Shown: piece after piece, positions 38,381-48,447 of the stretch
Layout of the letters: each line of letters opens with the position of its first letter
Position numbering within the stretch: position 1 is the first letter of the stretch
Assembly: GCF_018449575.1 (NCBI RefSeq)
Contig: NZ_JAAVUT010000009.1
Coordinates: forward strand, 1 to 64,000
Direction: 5' to 3'
DNA: 64,000 nt
Source: Sodalis sp. dw_96
GTDB lineage: Bacteria; Pseudomonadota; Gammaproteobacteria; Enterobacterales; Enterobacteriaceae
Notes under the pieces: model-generated
What the model saw: only the letters and a program-made list of their open reading frames with translations
Database searches by the model: none
What the model was told of the DNA's origin: nothing
Translations under genes and position numbers: made by a program

Positions 38381-41002
38381 TTAACTTTGCGTAACCAAAG
38401 CCTTGGTGATTTTCTCGTAGAGATCGCCGGACAAATTCGGCAACGCCTGCAATGTGGCCAGCGCCTGGCGCATTAACGTCTGGCGCGACGCGTCGTAACG
38501 CTGCAAACGAATCAGCGGTTCGATAAGCCGGGAAGCCACCTGCGGGTTACGGGTATTCAGTTCAATCAGGATCTCCGCCAGGAACCGATAGCCGCTGCCG
38601 TCGGCGGCATGGAACGCCGACGGGTTTCCGGCGCTAAAGGCGCCTACCAATGCGCGTATGCGGTTGGGATTGTTCAGGCTGAAAGAACGGTGCGTCAACA
38701 GGATTTTGACCTGGCTCAGGGCATCGCCGGCCGGGCTGGTGGCCTGCAGGGTAAACCACTTGTCCATCACCAGGCCGTCATGATGCCAATGCTCGTCAAA
38801 ATCCGCCAGCAGCGTTGCCTGACAAGGCAGTTGCGCCGCCACGGCGGCGGCGAGGGCTGCCAGCATGTCGGTCATATTATCGGCCTGGTGATACTGTTGG
38901 GTGGTCAGCACCACCGCCTGATCGTGTTCACCGAACGCCAGATAGAACAGGCAAATATTACGCAGCGCACGCTTGCCGATATCCTGCTGCTCCACCCGGT
39001 ATATCGGCGTTTTGTTGGCGTGATAAACCGCCAGTAATTCGTCAGAAAGCTCCGTAGCCAGACAGCGAATCAAGGCTTCATGCACCGCGTGGATGGCGGT
39101 GGGATCGATGATATCAAACAGCTCCGCCATCTCATTTTCACCGGGCAGAGTCAGAATTTGAGCGGCCAGGGCCGGATCGAGTCCGGGATCGAGCAATATG
39201 CCCCGGAAGGCGTCGGCGACATGCAGGGGCAATGTCAGCGGCTGCCCCTGGCTAAAGCGCGCCACGTTAAGGCGAATATAAATGGAAAGCAGGCTTTGCG
39301 CCGCATCCCAACGGGAGAATTCGTCGGTGGCAAAACGCATCAATGACGCCAGTTGCTGATCCCCATAGGGGTAATCCAGCTTCACCGGCGCGGAAAAACC
39401 CCGCAGCAGCGAGGGAATCGGCAATGACGGCACGTCGTCGAAAATAAAGGTCTGCACCGCTTCGGTCACATTCAACACGTTATTGACCGGACTGCCCTCG
39501 CGCTGAAGCGGAATGACCCGGCCCTCCACATCGTAGAGTTCAATATTCAGCGGAATATGTAACGGCAGCTTTTCCTTTTGTTCGGCGGTGGGCGGCGTTA
39601 TCTGGCTCACATGCAGTTGATATTGGCGCAGCTCGGGATTGTAATCGTCGCGCACCGTGAGCACCGGGGTGCCGGATTGACCATACCAGCGGCGGAACAA
39701 GGTCAGATCGACACCGGACGCCTGTTCCATGGAATCGACGAAATCATCGCAGGTGGCGGCGCTGCCGTCATGACGCTTAACATAAAGCCGCATACCCGCC
39801 TGGAATTTCTCCTCTCCCAGCAGCGTATGCATCATACGAATCACTTCCGCCCCTTTCTCATACACGGTCAGGGTATAGAAGTTATTCATCTCTATAACCT
39901 TGTCCGGACGAATCGGATGGGCCATGGGGCTTGCATCCTCGGCGAACTGCGAGCCGCGCATTACCCGGACATTGCCGATACGATTCACCGCGCGCGAACC
40001 GAGATCGGCGCTGAACTCCTGATCGCGGAAAACCGTCAGCCCCTCTTTAAGGCTGAGCTGGAACCAGTCGCGACAGGTAATGCGGTTGCCGGTCCAGTTA
40101 TGGAAATACTCGTGGCCGATAACCCGCTCAATATTGAGATAATCGTTATCGGTGGCGGTCTGCGCCCTGGCCAGGACATATTTGGAATTGAAAACGTTCA
40201 GGCCTTTATTTTCCATCGCCCCCATGTTGAAGAAATCGACGGCGACCACCATATAGATGTCAAGGTCATATTCCAGGCCGAAGCGGGTCTCGTCCCAGCG
40301 CATAGCGTTTTTCAACGAGGTCATGGCCCAGCCGGCGCGATCCAGGTTGCCGCGATCCACGAACAGCTCCAGCGCCACTTCCCGCCCCGACCGGGTGGTA
40401 AAGGCGTCGCGCAGTACGTCGAAATCGCCGGCCACCAGGGCAAACAGATAACAAGGTTTAGGGAAAGGGTCTTGCCAGACCACCCAATGGCGGCCATCGG
40501 CGTTATCGCCTTTATCAATCAAATTGCCGTTGGACAATAAAAAGGGGTAACGGGTTTTGTCCGCCGTGATTCGCGTGGTGAAACGCGCCAATACATCGGG
40601 GCGGTCGAGATAATAGGTAATATGGCGAAAACCTTCCGCTTCGCACTGGGTACACAGGGCGTCGCCCGAGAGATAGAGTCCTTCCAGGGCGGAATTTTCC
40701 GCCGGATGGATGACATTGACAATGGTCAATGTAAACGCCTCCGGCAACTGTTCAATGATAAGCCCCGGGTATTCCTGGCGGTAATGCGACCACTCGCGAC
40801 CGTCGACGCGGATGACAAGCAGTTGAAGATCTTCGCCGTTCAACAACAGGGGCGCACCCGGTTGACCGTGACGGACCACTTTACTGACCGCCGTCACCGT
40901 GGTGGTTTCGGCATTGAGTTCAAATTCCAGGCTGATATCGGTAATGGTATAATCCGGCGCACGATAATCATGGCGGTATTTTGCTTGCGGCTGCTGAGTC
41001 AT
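38381..41002 (-). CDS. pepN: Aminopeptidase N
   Basis: 873 residues from the ATG at 41002 (E. coli 870). This is an M1 zinc metallopeptidase: exopeptidase motif NMGAMENKGLN near 260, and zinc motif HEYFH near 300 with the third ligand Glu in KEGLTVFRDQEF. It is the main cytosolic broad-specificity aminopeptidase. In-frame codons upstream of 41002 (start at 41092) are not conserved. Divergent from pncB with about 305 bases between. Confidence 0.98.
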   Translation of the reverse strand: MTQQPQAKYRHDYRAPDYTITDISLEFELNAETTTVTAVSKVVRHGQPGAPLLLNGEDLQLLVIRVDGREWSHYRQEYPGLIIEQLPEAFTLTIVNVIHPAENSALEGLYLSGDALCTQCEAEGFRHITYYLDRPDVLARFTTRITADKTRYPFLLSNGNLIDKGDNADGRHWVVWQDPFPKPCYLFALVAGDFDVLRDAFTTRSGREVALELFVDRGNLDRAGWAMTSLKNAMRWDETRFGLEYDLDIYMVVAVDFFNMGAMENKGLNVFNSKYVLARAQTATDNDYLNIERVIGHEYFHNWTGNRITCRDWFQLSLKEGLTVFRDQEFSADLGSRAVNRIGNVRVMRGSQFAEDASPMAHPIRPDKVIEMNNFYTLTVYEKGAEVIRMMHTLLGEEKFQAGMRLYVKRHDGSAATCDDFVDSMEQASGVDLTLFRRWYGQSGTPVLTVRDDYNPELRQYQLHVSQITPPTAEQKEKLPLHIPLNIELYDVEGRVIPLQREGSPVNNVLNVTEAVQTFIFDDVPSLPIPSLLRGFSAPVKLDYPYGDQQLASLMRFATDEFSRWDAAQSLLSIYIRLNVARFSQGQPLTLPLHVADAFRGILLDPGLDPALAAQILTLPGENEMAELFDIIDPTAIHAVHEALIRCLATELSDELLAVYHANKTPIYRVEQQDIGKRALRNICLFYLAFGEHDQAVVLTTQQYHQADNMTDMLAALAAAVAAQLPCQATLLADFDEHWHHDGLVMDKWFTLQATSPAGDALSQVKILLTHRSFSLNNPNRIRALVGAFSAGNPSAFHAADGSGYRFLAEILIELNTRNPQVASRLIEPLIRLQRYDASRQTLMRQALATLQALPNLSGDLYEKITKALVTQS

Positions 41003-41307
41003 AATTAACCTTTTGGCATCGTCATAGATTTCTCCGAATAAGTCTATTCCTGTTAAGGCTATGTTGCCATTGTAAACGAACGCATTTATCAAAATGCCTT
41101 AGAACGGGTAAAAAGGAAGCAATACCATGGACTTTGCCGATTTCCAAACTGGCCTTTTCCGCCGGAACGGCACGTTTAAGCCTCGACGTTATTACGCAAT
41201 CTATGATTTGATGTGCCTACACTTATAAGAAACCCCGGGTACACTTCAGTCGTTTCGCCATTTTGCCGACTGTGATTATGCGTCGTAAGAGGATGCTGTA
41301 ACGCACC
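41003..41307. promoter_or_regulatory. Divergent pepN/pncB promoter region
   Basis: 305 bases without a gene. It must carry both promoters. The TGTTTA-N6-TAAACA NadR box known from E. coli pncB is not visible here. Confidence 0.5.
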
Positions 41308-42513
41308 ATGAATTTAGCCACTAAGCCGATTTTATCGTCGATACTCGATACCGATGCCTATAAGCTGCATATGCAGCAGGCGGTATATCACCGATACCAT
41401 GATGTCATCGTCGCCGCTGAATTCCGTTGCCGCGGGGACGATTTATTGGGTGAGTATGCCGGCGATATCAGCGCGCAGATTGAAATGATGCGCGACCTGG
41501 CCCTCACCGACCAGGAGTTGAACTATCTGGCCGGACTGCCGTTTTTCCAGCAGGATTATCTGACCTGGTTGCAATCGTTTCGTTTTGATCCCCGGCAGGT
41601 CAGGATACGAAATCATCACGGTAAACTGGACATCCGCATCACCGGCCCCTGGCGGGAAGTGATCTTGTGGGAAGTGCCGTTACTGGCGGTGATAAGCGAA
41701 GTGGTGCACCACCATCGTTCTCCCTGTAATCTCCGTGACATGGCGCTGGTGCAACTGCGGCAAAAACTGCAGCATTTTCGTGAAGCCAGCCGGGATGTGG
41801 ATATCTCCCATTTCAAGCTGATGGATTTCGGCACCCGCCGGCGCTTTTCACGCCAGGTGCAGTATGATGTGATCGGCGAATTGAAACAGGATTTTCCCTA
41901 TCTGATCGGCACCAGTAATTACGATATGGCCAGACGCTTATCCTTGACGCCGGTGGGGACGCAGGCCCATGAATGGTTCCAGGCCCACCAGCAAATCAGC
42001 CCGGAGCTGGCCACCAGCCAACGCGCCGCATTGCAAGCCTGGCTGGATGAATACCCGGATCAATTGGGCATCGCGTTGACCGATTGCATTACCATGGATG
42101 CCTTTTTGCGCGATTTCGGCGCGGAATTCGCCAAGCGTTACCAGGGACTTCGCCACGACTCGGGCGATCCCGTGGAATGGGGCGAAAAAGCCATCGTCCA
42201 TTACCAGAAGCTGGGCATCGATCCGCTGACCAAAACCCTTGTTTTCTCCGACAGCCTCGACTTTGATCAGGCGCTGAAGTTATATCGCCATTTCTGGCAG
42301 CGGGTAAATCTGGTCTTCGGTATCGGTACCCGTCTTACCTGCGACATCCCCGGCGTCAAGCCCCTTAATATCGTGATCAAACTGGTGGAGTGCAACGGCA
42401 AACCCGTCGCCAAATTGTCCGATAGCCCCGGCAAAACCATGTGCCACGATAAAGCCTTTGTCAGGGCGCTGCGTAAGGCATTCGATATACCACAGGTTAA
42501 AAAAGCCAGTTGA
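41308..42513 (+). CDS. pncB: Nicotinate phosphoribosyltransferase
   Basis: 401 residues (E. coli 400). The phosphorylated histidine is His221 in [24 protein letters not shown] near 181, GTSNYDMAR near 211 and [11 protein letters not shown] near 284 form the phosphoribosyl site. It makes nicotinate mononucleotide from nicotinate and PRPP with ATP hydrolysis, in NAD salvage. It is a single gene upstream of asnS. Confidence 0.98.
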   Translation: MNLATKPILSSILDTDAYKLHMQQAVYHRYHDVIVAAEFRCRGDDLLGEYAGDISAQIEMMRDLALTDQELNYLAGLPFFQQDYLTWLQSFRFDPRQVRIRNHHGKLDIRITGPWREVILWEVPLLAVISEVVHHHRSPCNLRDMALVQLRQKLQHFREASRDVDISHFKLMDFGTRRRFSRQVQYDVIGELKQDFPYLIGTSNYDMARRLSLTPVGTQAHEWFQAHQQISPELATSQRAALQAWLDEYPDQLGIALTDCITMDAFLRDFGAEFAKRYQGLRHDSGDPVEWGEKAIVHYQKLGIDPLTKTLVFSDSLDFDQALKLYRHFWQRVNLVFGIGTRLTCDIPGVKPLNIVIKLVECNGKPVAKLSDSPGKTMCHDKAFVRALRKAFDIPQVKKAS

Positions 42514-42679
42514 ATGATTGCGCCGGGGTTATTTCCGGCGCGAGCCACAGGCCGGAATTCAAATTCTATGGCTAAAAGGTGTATTTCGCTTGTGTCCTTC
42601 CGTCCGCCAAGTAACATATTAACCCTTCGCATCGGCGATGATGACCTATTTCAAATCACCTAAGTTAAGGGAGTATTTT

Positions 42680-44080
42680 ATGAGCGTAGTGCCTGTAGTC
42701 GACGTACTGCATGGGCGCATGCCAGCTGACAGTGAAGTCACTGTACAGGGTTGGGTGCGTACCCGGAGAGATTCAAAAGCCGGTATCTCCTTTCTTGCCG
42801 TTTACGACGGTTCCTGCTTTGATCCATTACAGGCGGTCATAAATAATACTTTGCCGAATTATAAAACCGATGTTTTACGTCTGACCACCGGCTGCTCGGT
42901 GGCGGTAACCGGCCGGGTGGTTGAATCTTTGGGCGGCGGACAGCGTTTTGAAATCCAGGCGGAAAAAGTCGAGGTGCTGGGCTGGGTGGACGACCCGGAT
43001 ACCTATCCGATGGCGGCGAAACGGCACAGTGTCGAATATCTGCGCGAGGTGGCGCATCTGCGTCCCCGCACCAATATGATTGGGGCGGTGGCCCGAGTGC
43101 GTAATACCCTGGCACAGGCCATTCACCGTTTCATGCACGAACGGGGATTTTTTTGGGTGTCCACTCCCCTGATTACCGCTTCGGATGCCGAAGGCGCGGG
43201 TGAAATGTTCCGGGTTTCCACGCTGGATGTTGAAAACTTGCCACGCGATGCCCAGGGCAAAGTCAATTTTGACGAGGATTTTTTCGGTAAAGAGGCCTTT
43301 CTGACGGTTTCCGGCCAATTGAATGCCGAAACCTATGCCTGCGCGTTGTCCAAAGTTTATACCTTCGGCCCCACTTTCCGGGCGGAGAATTCCAATACCA
43401 CCCGCCACCTGGCGGAATTTTGGATGATGGAACCGGAAGTGGCTTTCGCTAATCTGAATGATATCGCCGCGCTGGCCGAAGATCTGCTGAAATATGTCTT
43501 CAAGGCGGTACTGACCGAACGTGCCGACGATATGCAATTTTTCGCCGACCGCGTGGACAAAGAGGCCATTACCCGTCTGCAACAGTTTATCGCCTCTGAT
43601 TTTGCCCAGGTGGATTATACCGAGGCGGTTAGCATTCTTCAGGCATCCGGGCAGAGTTTTGAAAATCCAGTTTCCTGGGGCATCGATCTTTCGTCGGAAC
43701 ATGAACGTTATCTGGCGGAAAAACATTTCCATGCGCCGGTGGTGGTCAAAAATTACCCGAAAGATATCAAAGCCTTTTATATGCGCATGAACGACGATGG
43801 CAAAACGGTGGCCGCCATGGATGTCCTGGCGCCGGGCATCGGCGAAATCATCGGCGGTTCGCAGCGTGAAGAACGTCTCGATCGATTGGACCAGCGTTTG
43901 GCTGAAATGAATTTGAACAAAGAAGATTATTGGTGGTATCGTGATCTGCGCCGATACGGCACCGTGCCACATTCAGGTTTCGGGTTAGGTTTCGAACGAT
44001 TGGTTGTTTATGTCACAGGAATGCAAAATATTCGTGATGTGATTCCGTTCCCCCGCAGCCCGCGTAATGCGAATTTCTAA
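42680..44080 (+). CDS. asnS: Asparaginyl-tRNA synthetase
   Basis: 466 residues, the E. coli length, from the ATG at 42680 after AAGGGAG. An N-terminal OB fold (about 15-110, [20 protein letters not shown]) binds the anticodon. The class II core shows motif 2 ([16 protein letters not shown] near 235) and motif 3 ([13 protein letters not shown] near 434). An intrinsic terminator follows, then ompF. Confidence 0.99.
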   Translation: MSVVPVVDVLHGRMPADSEVTVQGWVRTRRDSKAGISFLAVYDGSCFDPLQAVINNTLPNYKTDVLRLTTGCSVAVTGRVVESLGGGQRFEIQAEKVEVLGWVDDPDTYPMAAKRHSVEYLREVAHLRPRTNMIGAVARVRNTLAQAIHRFMHERGFFWVSTPLITASDAEGAGEMFRVSTLDVENLPRDAQGKVNFDEDFFGKEAFLTVSGQLNAETYACALSKVYTFGPTFRAENSNTTRHLAEFWMMEPEVAFANLNDIAALAEDLLKYVFKAVLTERADDMQFFADRVDKEAITRLQQFIASDFAQVDYTEAVSILQASGQSFENPVSWGIDLSSEHERYLAEKHFHAPVVVKNYPKDIKAFYMRMNDDGKTVAAMDVLAPGIGEIIGGSQREERLDRLDQRLAEMNLNKEDYWWYRDLRRYGTVPHSGFGLGFERLVVYVTGMQNIRDVIPFPRSPRNANF

Positions 44081-44125
44081 ATTTCTTCATTAAATATAAG
44101 AAAAACATATATATAAAGTCATCGA

Positions 44126-44147
44126 GGCCAGCATTGCTGGCCTTTTT
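44126..44147 (+). terminator. Intrinsic terminator of asnS
   Basis: GGCCAGCA/TGCTGGCC with T-rich run TTTTT, 45 bases after the stop. Confidence 0.9.
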
Positions 44148-44185
44148 AATTTAAAGTTAGAGTTCTCTCACAAAGTTCCCTCATA

Positions 44186-44205
44186 TTTACATTTTGCAAT
44201 ACTCT
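44186..44205 (+). promoter_or_regulatory. Candidate OmpR site F1 of ompF
   Basis: TTTACATTTTGCAATACTCT resembles the E. coli F1 box (TTTAC-TTT-G). With a start near 44286 it occupies about -100 to -81, the E. coli F1 position. F2 and F3 boxes closer to the promoter are not clearly resolved. Confidence 0.5.
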
Positions 44206-44285
44206 GTTGCCCACTGAAACATTATTGCGACCTTTGTAGCATATTCGGTGTGGATTAACATGTCTGTGAATGGAACACTGCGTGC

Positions 44286-44413
44286 AGACACAGAAAGACA
44301 CCAAACTCTCATTAATGTTTCACCAGAATTTATAGTTCATGTCGAAACTATTAGTTCTGTAAGAAAATATTAGCGGCAGTGGCAGGTGTCCAAATAAAAC
44401 CATGAGGGTAATA
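44286..44413 (+). promoter_or_regulatory. ompF 5' leader with MicF target region
   Basis: The leader keeps long blocks identical to E. coli ompF: AGACACAGAAAGACACCAAA at the 5' end, GGCAGTGGCAGGTGTC, and CATGAGGGTAATAATGATGA over the start. The last block is where sRNA MicF pairs to block translation. The transcript start is set by alignment with E. coli. Confidence 0.75.
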
Positions 44414-45526
44414 ATGATGAAGCGCACTATTCTTGCATTTGTAATTCCGGCTTTGTTGGCCGCGGGCGCAGTAAATGCGGCCGAGATCTATAACAAAGAT
44501 GGCAACAAACTGGACCTGTACGGACGTTTGGACGGCCTGCACTACTTCTCCAGTGATAACGATGGCGGTTTCGCTGGTGACGGCGACGAATCTTATGCCC
44601 GTCTTGGCTTCAAGGGCGAAACCCAAATCAATGACCAATTGACCGGTTACGGCCAATGGGAATACCAGATCGCTGCAAACGACAGTGAAGGTGGCGCAGA
44701 CCATCTTAACGGTACCAAGACTCGTTTGGGCTTTGCCGGTTTGAAATTTGCCGACGCGGGTTCAATCGATTATGGCCGTAACTACGGTGTGGTTTACGAC
44801 GCCCTGGGCTGGACCGATATGTTGCCGGAATTCGGTGGGGATACCGCATACACCGATAACTTCATGGTTGGCCGTACCGGCGGCGTAGCTACCTATCGTA
44901 ATACCAATTTCTTTGGTCTGGCCAACGGCCTGGATTTCGCCCTGCAATACCAGGGTAAAAACGATCGTTCCGATGACCCGCATCGTTCCAACGGCGACGG
45001 CTACGGCGGTTCAATTTCTTACGTTTCCCCCATCGGCGTGGGTATCGTAGGTGCTTATGCCTCTTCCGACCGTACCAATTCTCAGACTTCCACTTTTTAT
45101 GGCGGCGGCGACCGTGCCGAACAGTGGGCGACCTCTCTGAAATATGACGCCAACAATATCTACCTGGCTGCCACCTACGGCGAAACCCGTAACTCAACCT
45201 GGATATCTAATAACCTTCAGACCGATGCCGCCGGCGATAACCTGACCGGTTTTGCCAACAAGACCCAGGACATCCTGATCGTGGCCCAGTACCAGTTCGA
45301 TTTCGGTCTGCGTCCGTCCATTGCTTACGGCCAGTCCAAAGCGAAAGATGTTGAAGGTATTGGCGACGTTGATGTGCTCAAATACTACGAACTTGGCGCG
45401 ACTTACTACTTCAATAAAAACATGTCCACCTACGTTGACTACATCATCAACGCCCTTGATGACAACAACAAACTGGGCATTTCCACAGGCGACACCGTTG
45501 CTCTGGGTATAGTGTACCAGTTCTAA
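44414..45526 (+). CDS. ompF: Outer membrane porin OmpF
   Basis: 370 residues. The signal peptide (1-22, ending AGAVNA) is followed by the mature start [15 protein letters not shown] common to all enterobacterial trimeric porins. The 16-stranded barrel is punctuated by [20 protein letters not shown] (L3 constriction loop near 115-135 with the PEFGGD motif) and ends ALGIVYQF with the C-terminal Phe recognised by BAM. Position between asnS and aspC and the MicF leader identify it as OmpF, not OmpC. Confidence 0.96.
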   Translation: MMKRTILAFVIPALLAAGAVNAAEIYNKDGNKLDLYGRLDGLHYFSSDNDGGFAGDGDESYARLGFKGETQINDQLTGYGQWEYQIAANDSEGGADHLNGTKTRLGFAGLKFADAGSIDYGRNYGVVYDALGWTDMLPEFGGDTAYTDNFMVGRTGGVATYRNTNFFGLANGLDFALQYQGKNDRSDDPHRSNGDGYGGSISYVSPIGVGIVGAYASSDRTNSQTSTFYGGGDRAEQWATSLKYDANNIYLAATYGETRNSTWISNNLQTDAAGDNLTGFANKTQDILIVAQYQFDFGLRPSIAYGQSKAKDVEGIGDVDVLKYYELGATYYFNKNMSTYVDYIINALDDNNKLGISTGDTVALGIVYQF

Positions 45527-45574
45527 GTTAACGCCAACTTCTCATGGGCATATGATGTCCTGAGCTGAGATATC

Positions 45575-45606
45575 GAAGGCAGGGTTTCCCCCTGCCTTCT
45601 TTTTTA
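45575..45606 (+). terminator. Intrinsic terminator of ompF
   Basis: GAAGGCAGGG/CCCTGCCTTC with TTTTTT, about 50 bases after the stop. Confidence 0.93.
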
Positions 45607-45733
45607 TCAGATTACCGATATACCGGGGATAAACAGAGGGATTTTTCATGCAAACTGTTGGCAAAGGGATTTTCTGGCGGTAACCTGATAGCACGTTGTG
45701 CTCACTGTTCGTTACCCCGTGGAACCCTTCAAA

Positions 45734-46924
45734 ATGTTTGATAATATTCCTTTAGCTCCTGCCGATCCGATTCTCGGCTTGCTTGATCTTTTCCGTGCCG
45801 ACCCGCGTCCGAACAAAATCAATTTAGGTATCGGCGTCTATAAAGACGAAACCGGCCAAACGCCGGTGCTCACCAGCGTAAAAAAAGCCGAACAAATATT
45901 GCTGGACAGCGAAACCACCAAAAATTATCTCGGTATCGACGGCTTGGCGGCCTTCGGACAATGTACCCAGGTTCTGTTATTCGGCGCCGACAGCCCGATA
46001 ATTAGCGCTAAACGCGCCCGCACCGCGCAAACGCCGGGAGGCACCGGCGGGCTGAGGGTGGCCGCCGATTTCCTGGCAAAAAACACCGCCGTGAAACGTA
46101 TCTGGATCAGCACCCCCACCTGGCCGAACCATAAAGGCGTTTTCGCCTCCGCCGGTCTGGGCGTGGCTGAATATGCTTATTATGACGCGACTCATCATAC
46201 CCTGGATTTTGACGGCATGCTGAAGGGCCTGCAAAATGCCCAGGCCGGCGATGTGGTGCTTTTTCACGGCTGCTGCCATAATCCTACCGGCATCGATCCC
46301 ACCGAGGCCCAGTGGCGCATTCTGGCGGATTTATCCCGGGAAAAGGGCTGGCTGCCGCTGTTCGATTTTGCCTATCAGGGTTTCGCCCGCGGTCTGGAAG
46401 AAGATGCGCAGGGCCTGCGCATTTTTACCGAAAACCACAGCGAAATGATTATCGCCAGCTCCTATTCCAAAAACTTCGGCCTCTATAACGAACGGGTGGG
46501 GGCATGTACCCTGGTGGCGGCGGATGCCGAAGCCGCGGACCGCGTATTAAGCCAGTTGAAGTCCTGTATTCGTGCCAACTACTCCAACCCGCCGTCCCAC
46601 GGCGCCGCCATTGTGGCGACCATTTTAAGCAATGACGCGCTGCGGGCGTTGTGGGAGCAGGAATTGACCGGAATGCGCGAACGCATCAAGCGTATGCGCC
46701 AGCTGTTCGTCAGCACGCTGCGGGAAAAAGGCGCGCAGCAGGATTTCGACTTTATCAATCAGCAAAACGGCATGTTCTCGTTCAGCGGTCTGACCAAGGA
46801 ACAGGTACTGCGGCTGCGGGATGAGTTCGGTGTTTACGCGGTGAATTCCGGCCGGGTGAACGTGGCGGGCATGACCACGGACAATATGGCGCAATTGTGC
46901 GAAGCCATTGTTGCCGTATTATAA
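45734..46924 (+). CDS. aspC: Aspartate aminotransferase
   Basis: 396 residues as in E. coli from the ATG at 45734, where the [20 protein letters not shown] start aligns. PLP Lys lies in [15 protein letters not shown] near 245. Asn and Asp partners are in [12 protein letters not shown] near 190 and [11 protein letters not shown] near 220, and substrate Arg is in [10 protein letters not shown] near 373. It interconverts aspartate/2-oxoglutarate and oxaloacetate/glutamate, also using aromatic keto acids. Confidence 0.98.
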   Translation: MFDNIPLAPADPILGLLDLFRADPRPNKINLGIGVYKDETGQTPVLTSVKKAEQILLDSETTKNYLGIDGLAAFGQCTQVLLFGADSPIISAKRARTAQTPGGTGGLRVAADFLAKNTAVKRIWISTPTWPNHKGVFASAGLGVAEYAYYDATHHTLDFDGMLKGLQNAQAGDVVLFHGCCHNPTGIDPTEAQWRILADLSREKGWLPLFDFAYQGFARGLEEDAQGLRIFTENHSEMIIASSYSKNFGLYNERVGACTLVAADAEAADRVLSQLKSCIRANYSNPPSHGAAIVATILSNDALRALWEQELTGMRERIKRMRQLFVSTLREKGAQQDFDFINQQNGMFSFSGLTKEQVLRLRDEFGVYAVNSGRVNVAGMTTDNMAQLCEAIVAVL

Positions 46925-46946
46925 GCTTGTCTTAAACCTTGATAAG

Positions 46947-46975
46947 AAAACCGTCTTGTGCAAGACGGTTTTTTT
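46947..46975 (+). terminator. Intrinsic terminator of aspC
   Basis: AAACCGTCTTG/CAAGACGGTTTTTTT, about 23 bases after the stop. Confidence 0.93.
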
Positions 46976-47003
46976 GCTCGAATTCAGCTGATCTGAGCCG
47001 ACA

Positions 47004-47630
47004 TTACAAAAAGGGATTGGTTAAACGTTCATGACCCAGTGTGGACATGGCGCCATGGCCGGGAATAAACGCAATGTCGTCGCCCAGCGGCAGGAGTTTG
47101 GTGCGGATTGAATTGATTAACGCCTGATGGCTGCCGCGGGGGAAATCGCTGCGGCCCACGCCGCCTTTGAACAGCACGTCACCCATCATGATGATATGTG
47201 CATCGAGATTATAAAATACAATATGGCCGGGCGTGTGGCCTGGGCAGTGCAATATATCGAAACGCTCTTCCCCTACCCGTACTTCTTCCCCTTCCTCAAG
47301 CCATTGATCCGGCGTAAGGGGCTGGCACTCTTCCAAGCCGAACATCTGGCTTTGCTCCGGCAGCGCATCCAGCAAAAAGCGGTCCTCACTCTGCGGGCCG
47401 ATAATGGGTACGCCATAGTGCGCGGCCAGCTCCGCCGCGGCGCCCACATGATCCAGATGGCCGTGGGTCAGTAGAATCTGTTTTACCGCCACCCCCCTGG
47501 CGGAAACTTCAGCGACAATCTTTGCCGCCTCACCGCCGGGATCCACCAATGCCGCTTCCCCGGTTTTTTCACACCAGATCAGCGAGCAGTTTTGGCTAAA
47601 CGCCGTCACCGGTACAATATGGTATTTCAT
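47004..47630 (-). CDS. gloC: Type II glyoxalase GloC (YcbL)
   Basis: 208 residues, slightly shorter than E. coli YcbL (215). It has a metallo-beta-lactamase fold: THGHLDHVG near 55, HCPGHTPGH near 128, [17 protein letters not shown] near 149 and PGHG near 190 provide the metal ligands. It hydrolyses S-lactoylglutathione in methylglyoxal detoxification, matching the presence of mgsA. It faces aspC tail to tail. Confidence 0.96.
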   Translation of the reverse strand: MKYHIVPVTAFSQNCSLIWCEKTGEAALVDPGGEAAKIVAEVSARGVAVKQILLTHGHLDHVGAAAELAAHYGVPIIGPQSEDRFLLDALPEQSQMFGLEECQPLTPDQWLEEGEEVRVGEERFDILHCPGHTPGHIVFYNLDAHIIMMGDVLFKGGVGRSDFPRGSHQALINSIRTKLLPLGDDIAFIPGHGAMSTLGHERLTNPFL

Positions 47631-47716
47631 AACTCTCCGAAAATGCGATTAAACGCCTACCCTTAACTTGGTTACGGCCCGGACAACGGACCGGGGCGAA
47701 TAACAGCATTGTCATC

Positions 47717-48265
47717 CTACCAGGTTCTTACCGGACCGGTATCTATATGCACAAAGTTACTGCTTGGGTAATAACCTACTCCGCCCATGCGCATTTTCAT
47801 AGCCGCTTTACGGACGTTGCTGAGCTGGATACCCTCAATATGGAAATCCATCGCTTTACCCAGGGTATGATAGCTGTGTTTTGCCACACCCGAACTATGT
47901 TCCCGCAGCTCGTTGTTGGTTTCTCGGGAACGATACCCCGAAATCAATTGTACCGGCTTGCTGGTATCAAGCATCATTTGCAGCCGGTAGATATGGTCAA
48001 ACAAACGCGGGTCGATGCTGGTGATTTTATTGGCACGATAATCACGGAAAAAATGATTCAGCCGGGACAACTCTTCCGGATTATACCCTTTACCATTAAA
48101 AAATTCGGTTTTTAACGATTCGCCGGTATTGAGATTATTGAGATGCAGAATGCGTGGACGTGGGGTGGATAGCATGGCGAACGAGGTTGTGGGAAGGAGG
48201 GCGATACCCATCGTTGCGCAGCTTAGCGCCAATAATTTTCGGCGATGTTGATTTATAGGATCCAT
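47717..48265 (-). CDS. ycbK: Tat-exported peptidase M15-like protein YcbK
   Basis: 182 residues as in E. coli from the ATG at 48265. The signal has a twin-arginine motif (RRKLLAL near 8-14) and a weakly hydrophobic core ending SFA near 30. The DUF882/M15 domain follows, with zinc-ligand pattern SGYRSRETN, SYHTLGKAMDFHI and FVHIDTG. It probably acts on peptidoglycan in the periplasm. It follows ldtD on the same strand with 182 bases between. Confidence 0.95.
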   Translation of the reverse strand: MDPINQHRRKLLALSCATMGIALLPTTSFAMLSTPRPRILHLNNLNTGESLKTEFFNGKGYNPEELSRLNHFFRDYRANKITSIDPRLFDHIYRLQMMLDTSKPVQLISGYRSRETNNELREHSSGVAKHSYHTLGKAMDFHIEGIQLSNVRKAAMKMRMGGVGYYPSSNFVHIDTGPVRTW

Positions 48266-48447
48266 GGGCAAAATAACCAGTTGGCATAGGTAAACAGACG
48301 AATTGCACATTAGCGCACCGTCCGGAACCATAACCGCAGAAAATGAAGCAGTCAACCCACGGTTTGTCAAGGTTTGCAAAGGCTCACATTTTAACCGGTC
48401 GGGGCAGAGGTTGCCCCCCCCGGAATAATTCTTACTCCTTCAGCCGC

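Noticed and set aside
39578-40540. 320-residue frame opposite pepN
   Set aside because: Antisense to the catalytic part of pepN and not like any family; shadow frame.
42875-43972. 365-residue frame opposite asnS
   Set aside because: Antisense to the synthetase core; composition reflects the complement of asnS codons.
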